Positions 60,972-64,000 of a stretch of DNA of 64,000 bases are shown one piece after another. This DNA comes from UBA4285 sp050944355 (GTDB lineage Bacteria > Bacillota > Clostridia > Lachnospirales > Lachnospiraceae). Location of the stretch: positions 1-64,000 of the forward strand of contig JBMNQX010000001.1 of NCBI GenBank assembly GCA_050944355.1. Reading direction: 5' to 3'. Position 1 is the first letter of the stretch. Each line of letters begins with the position of its first letter. The notes under the pieces were generated by a model. The model worked only from the letters and a program-made list of their open reading frames with translations. It was not told where the DNA came from and made no database searches. Both the position numbers and the translations under genes were made by a program.

Positions 60972-62717
60972 ATGATGGATGAGTATGGCAACAGCGGATT
61001 TGAGAACAATGATTCTCAGAATTCCGGTCAGTATGACAGCCAGGGGCAGAATGGCACGGAGAACAACGCGGACAGCTATAACAGCAGCTCAGACAACAGT
61101 TATAACAGCAGTTCGAACAGCGGTTACGACAGCGCGGATAACAACAGTACATCCGACAGCAGCAGTGGCAGTGGTACGGACAGCAGTTACAACAGCTCAG
61201 ACAGTTACAGCGGCAGCTCAGACACCAGTTACAACAGCCAGGACAGTTACAGCAGCAGTTCCGACAGCACACAAAATACAGGTACATCCTACGGCAGCAG
61301 CAGCGGCAGTTCGGAAAGCTCAGGCACATCCGACAACAGTTACAGCGGTGTGACGGGCAGCGCAGATACAGGAAATAACGAAGGCTGGCACAATGAGTCG
61401 CGCGAGAACGGGACATATCAGAATCAGGATTCCAGCGGCTTTTATCAGAACAGTACCGGCAGCGGCTATTATCAGAACGGCTATTACAAAAACACAGAAA
61501 CACCGAAGAGCCGCAGGAAACGCGCGAGGAAGAGCCATCCGACGGCAAAAAAGATCGGCGCGATTGTTCTTTCGGCGGTTCTTTTCGGCTGTATCGCCGG
61601 CGGCGTTATGGTTGGCATCCAAAAGGCAGCGGGTACCAGCTCAGACAGCACGGTGACAATTCCGACAACGACTACCGTTGACTCCAGCAGCTCGGGTTCC
61701 GCAACCACAGTGAGCGATCTGGACGTCGAGTCCATAGCAGCCTCCGTACTGCCGGCTATGGTCGAGCTCTCCGGAACGTATACAGAGACATCCAGCAACA
61801 GCTACTGGTTCGGAAATAACACGCAGACGTATCTGACAGCGGGTTCCGGCATCATAATCGGTCAGAGCGATGACTCGATCATCATCATGACAAATGCACA
61901 CGTCGTGACCGATGTCAGTGATCTGACGGCGACATTTTACGACGGAGCCGAAGCATCCGCCACGGTTGTAGGATCGCGTTCCGACAAGGATGTGGCTGTC
62001 GTCAAAGTCAAGATTTCCGACTTGTCGGATTCGACGCTGAGCTCGATCGCGGTAGCAACACTGAACACAGACACGGAATCTCTTCAGGTCGGACAGCCGG
62101 TTGTCGCGATCGGAAACGCACTCGGTGAAGGCCAGTCCGTGACAAGCGGCATCATATCCGCGCTGGGCCGGTCCATCACCGTCAACAATTACACATACGA
62201 TGATCTGATCATGACCGATGCGGCGATCAATTCCGGCAACTCCGGCGGCGCACTTCTGAATGCGGAGGGCGAAGTAATCGGAATTAACTTCGCGAAATCT
62301 GACGATGACGGTGTTCAGAATATGGCGTACTCGATTCCGGTGGGCGATGTGATCGACCTTGTCGAGAGCATGAGCACAAACACAACCCGCGAAGAAGTCG
62401 ATGAAAGCGAGCGTGGATTCCTCGGTGTCAGCGGCGTGGACATCACATCCGATATCTCGAGTGCCTACGGATATCCGCAGGGACTGATGATCCGGTATGT
62501 CCAGTCCGGTTCGGCGGCTGACAACGCAGGTCTGGCTGAGTACGATATCATCACGGCACTCGATGACCAGACGGTCAGCAGTCAGAGCGGACTCAGCAAT
62601 ATTCTGAAGTATTACAGGGCCGGCGAGACCGTTACGATAACGTACTATCATCTTGAAAACAACCAGTACGTCGAAAAGAGCGTTGAAGTGACGCTTGGAA
62701 GCAAGACAAGTTCATAA
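60972..62717 (+). CDS. htrA: HtrA/DegP-like membrane serine protease with low-complexity N-terminus
   Basis: Envelope quality-control protease, 581 residues. Residues 1-185 are a low-complexity tract of Ser, Asn, Tyr, Gly and Asp on the cytoplasmic side. A basic stretch and one membrane helix follow (about 193-216), a Ser/Thr linker, then the extracellular trypsin domain with H310 ('TNAHVV'), D340 ('DKDVAVVKV') and S424 ('NSGNSGGALL'), and a C-terminal PDZ domain (about 475-575, 'GFLGVSGVDI', 'GLAEYDIITALDDQTV'). The catalytic triad is intact. ATG 60972 follows GAGGAGACG; the ATG after it is equivalent. Most Firmicutes HtrA have a far shorter cytoplasmic part. Confidence 0.93.
   Translation: MMDEYGNSGFENNDSQNSGQYDSQGQNGTENNADSYNSSSDNSYNSSSNSGYDSADNNSTSDSSSGSGTDSSYNSSDSYSGSSDTSYNSQDSYSSSSDSTQNTGTSYGSSSGSSESSGTSDNSYSGVTGSADTGNNEGWHNESRENGTYQNQDSSGFYQNSTGSGYYQNGYYKNTETPKSRRKRARKSHPTAKKIGAIVLSAVLFGCIAGGVMVGIQKAAGTSSDSTVTIPTTTTVDSSSSGSATTVSDLDVESIAASVLPAMVELSGTYTETSSNSYWFGNNTQTYLTAGSGIIIGQSDDSIIIMTNAHVVTDVSDLTATFYDGAEASATVVGSRSDKDVAVVKVKISDLSDSTLSSIAVATLNTDTESLQVGQPVVAIGNALGEGQSVTSGIISALGRSITVNNYTYDDLIMTDAAINSGNSGGALLNAEGEVIGINFAKSDDDGVQNMAYSIPVGDVIDLVESMSTNTTREEVDESERGFLGVSGVDITSDISSAYGYPQGLMIRYVQSGSAADNAGLAEYDIITALDDQTVSSQSGLSNILKYYRAGETVTITYYHLENNQYVEKSVEVTLGSKTSS
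61060..61350 (+). repeat. degenerate Ser/Asn/Tyr-coding repeat tract in htrA
   Basis: Short imperfect repeats built on ACAGCAG and ACAGTTA units encode blocks such as 'YNSSSDN', 'YNSSSNS' and 'YSSSSDS'. Spacing is irregular, so it looks like slippage-prone coding repeat, not a CRISPR. Confidence 0.7.
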
Positions 62718-62746
62718 CAGCAGATGACAGCGAACTGATATTATCA

Positions 62747-62790
62747 GGCGGCTCCGGGTGCTTTACCGGGGCCGCTTCTTTGTTTTTTTA
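62747..62790 (+). terminator. terminator after htrA
   Basis: Stem GCGGCTCCGG/CCGGGGCCGC with an eight-base loop, followed by TTCTTTGTTTTTTT. Confidence 0.9.
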
Positions 62791-62812
62791 GAAACTTGAA
62801 ATACCAGTTTCA

Positions 62813-62840
62813 TTGCGCAAATCGACCGATCGTATATAAT
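62813..62840 (+). promoter_or_regulatory. promoter of the clpX-type gene
   Basis: TTGCGC (62813-62818), 16-base spacer, TATAAT (62835-62840), 33 bases before the ATG. Confidence 0.6.
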
Positions 62841-62873
62841 TTAAGTCAGCAAGTCAGGAAGCGAGGTAATAGT

Positions 62874-64000
62874 ATGAGCGATAAAGAAGAACATTTCTGC
62901 TCTGTGTGCCACCGCCCGGAAAGCGTGACAGGCAGACAGCTGAATCTGGGCGGAATGTATATCTGCATGGATTGTATGCAGAGAACCGTCGATGTGATGG
63001 GCAGCAACGGATTTAACCTTTCCAACATGATGAACAATATGCCGCCCAATATGGTAAATGACCTGACAAACGGCACAACGAGCGGTACTACAACGGATGA
63101 CAAGGATAAAACAGAAGAGAACACAAAGAGCGGAACCGGCAGTCAGAATGGCTTCGACCCTTTCTCTTTCTTCAAGATGAGGACCGGGCAGAGTCAGGGA
63201 CAGACGAAAGAAGAAGAGGAAGAGCCGCCTCTCAAGCTCTCGGATGTCCCTGCTCCGCACGAGATCAAGCGCATGCTTGACGAGTATGTAATCGGCCAGG
63301 AAGAAGCCAAAAAAGTCATGTCGGTTGCCGTGTACAATCACTATAAAAGGGTTGCGACCGGTACGATGGATGACATACAGATCGAAAAGTCCAATATGCT
63401 GATGATCGGCCCGACCGGCTCAGGAAAAACATACCTTGTTCAGACAATCGCAAAGCTGCTGAAAGTGCCGCTGGCCATCGCGGATGCGACGTCGCTGACG
63501 GAAGCCGGATATATCGGCGACGACGTCGAGAGTGTACTTTCGAAGCTCCTGGCAAATGCGAACAACAACGTCAAAAGAGCAGAGCACGGCATCGTCTTTA
63601 TTGATGAAATCGACAAGATCGCAAAGAAGCAGGATATGCACAGCCGCGACGTCTCCGGCGAGTCTGTTCAACAGTCGCTTCTGAAGATCCTGGAGGGGAC
63701 GACGGTTGAAGTGCCGGTAGGAGCGATGAGCAAGAGCGCCATGGTTCCGCTGACGCGCATGAACACGCGGAATATTCTGTTCATCTGCGGAGGGGCATTC
63801 CCGGGACTTGAGGATATCATTATCAACCGCCTCAACAAGACATCCGGCATAGGATTTACGGCGGATCTGAAAAAGCGCTACGAGAACGAAAAAGACATCT
63901 ATAAGTACACGACGATTGAAGACTTAAAGCAGTACGGCATGATCTCGGAATTCCTGGGACGTCTTCCGGTTGTCTTTTCTCTCGAGGCGCTCGACAGAAA
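62874..64000 (+). CDS. clpX: ClpX-type AAA+ unfoldase, 3' end outside the window
   Basis: Partial: 375 codons are visible with no stop. Residues 1-40 form a zinc finger, C9-x2-C12 and C31-x2-C34. A long Asn/Thr/Ser/Glu-rich linker (about 45-125) follows, then the AAA+ domain: 'HEIKRMLDEYVIGQEEAKKV', Walker A 'GPTGSGKT' (179-186), 'ADATSLTEAGYIGDDVES', Walker B 'GIVFIDEIDKIAKK' and 'GESVQQSLLKILEG'. ClpX feeds proteins to ClpP, but no clpP or tig is upstream, and the zinc finger and linker differ from the housekeeping form, so it may be a second ClpX paralogue. ATG 62874 follows GAGGTAA. Confidence 0.88.
   Translation, partial: MSDKEEHFCSVCHRPESVTGRQLNLGGMYICMDCMQRTVDVMGSNGFNLSNMMNNMPPNMVNDLTNGTTSGTTTDDKDKTEENTKSGTGSQNGFDPFSFFKMRTGQSQGQTKEEEEEPPLKLSDVPAPHEIKRMLDEYVIGQEEAKKVMSVAVYNHYKRVATGTMDDIQIEKSNMLMIGPTGSGKTYLVQTIAKLLKVPLAIADATSLTEAGYIGDDVESVLSKLLANANNNVKRAEHGIVFIDEIDKIAKKQDMHSRDVSGESVQQSLLKILEGTTVEVPVGAMSKSAMVPLTRMNTRNILFICGGAFPGLEDIIINRLNKTSGIGFTADLKKRYENEKDIYKYTTIEDLKQYGMISEFLGRLPVVFSLEALDR

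Noticed and set aside
61060..61350. Possible CRISPR-like or minisatellite array
   Set aside because: Repeats are short, irregular and in frame within htrA; no constant repeat or spacer unit.
61641..62651. 336-codon - strand open frame opposite htrA
   Set aside because: Lies against the conserved protease and PDZ domains; no similarity seen.

Overview
The window looks like a chromosomal stretch from an anaerobic, GC-rich member of the Clostridia, most likely Lachnospiraceae or a relative. The grounds are a Firmicutes-type fatty-acid operon with FabK as the enoyl reductase, a cdaA-cdaR pair, small-alarmone-synthase and HPr genes of Gram-positive type, FlxABCD-HdrABC flavin-based electron transfer genes, radical-SAM and Fe-S rich enzymes, and strong AGGAGG-type ribosome binding sites. 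Nearly every gene is on the + strand; only one MATE pump gene (36371-37771) is on the - strand. I see no rRNA, tRNA, CRISPR array, phage or complete insertion sequence.

Layout. 1-8859: biotin synthase, the hexuronate genes uxuA-uxuB, a large multi-AAA ATPase and a GH51 arabinofuranosidase. 8952-12629: an operon of two carboxymuconolactone-decarboxylase-like proteins and a polar amino acid ABC transporter. 12633-15769: a structured leader, then a cobalt/nickel ECF transporter (cbiM-cbiQ-cbiO) and a YbaK-type deacylase. 15783-20925: MATE pump, GH28 polygalacturonase-like protein, MarR regulator with a large palindrome in its promoter, second MATE pump. 20922-23413: a two-gene AT-richer unit (HisC-like aminotransferase and a cytidylyltransferase-Gfo/Idh fusion). 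23478-26505: AraC regulator and a Cys-type sulfatase. 26712-34634: complete acpP-fabK-fabD-fabG-fabF-accB-fabZ-accC-accD-accA operon, followed by a PAS-winged-helix regulator and a convergent MATE gene.

37888-49227 is the most interesting part: one strong promoter and one strong terminator enclose eleven tightly spaced genes, fumC-hdrB-hdrC-hdrA-flxD-flxC-flxB-flxA-frdB-frdA-mdh. They combine malate dehydrogenase, fumarase and a soluble fumarate reductase with a full NADH-linked Hdr/Flx electron-bifurcation module. My inference is a cytoplasmic pathway from oxaloacetate or malate to succinate in which fumarate is the high-potential acceptor while NADH also reduces ferredoxin. The next unit (49228-52167) pairs an NhaC-type antiporter with an orphan LanC-like protein.

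52398-64000 is a housekeeping and signalling stretch: RelQ-like alarmone synthase overlapping an OmpR-type response regulator and its kinase, two unknown membrane proteins, CdaA diadenylate cyclase with CdaR, HPr, phosphoglucomutase, an HtrA protease with a long low-complexity N-terminus, and a ClpX-type unfoldase cut off by the end of the window.

The carbohydrate genes (uxuAB, GH51, GH28, sulfatase) suggest growth on pectin, uronides and sulfated glycans. Uronate catabolism gives ketodeoxygluconate and then pyruvate; the fumarate pathway offers an electron sink for the NADH formed, and the alarmone and c-di-AMP genes are general stress signalling.
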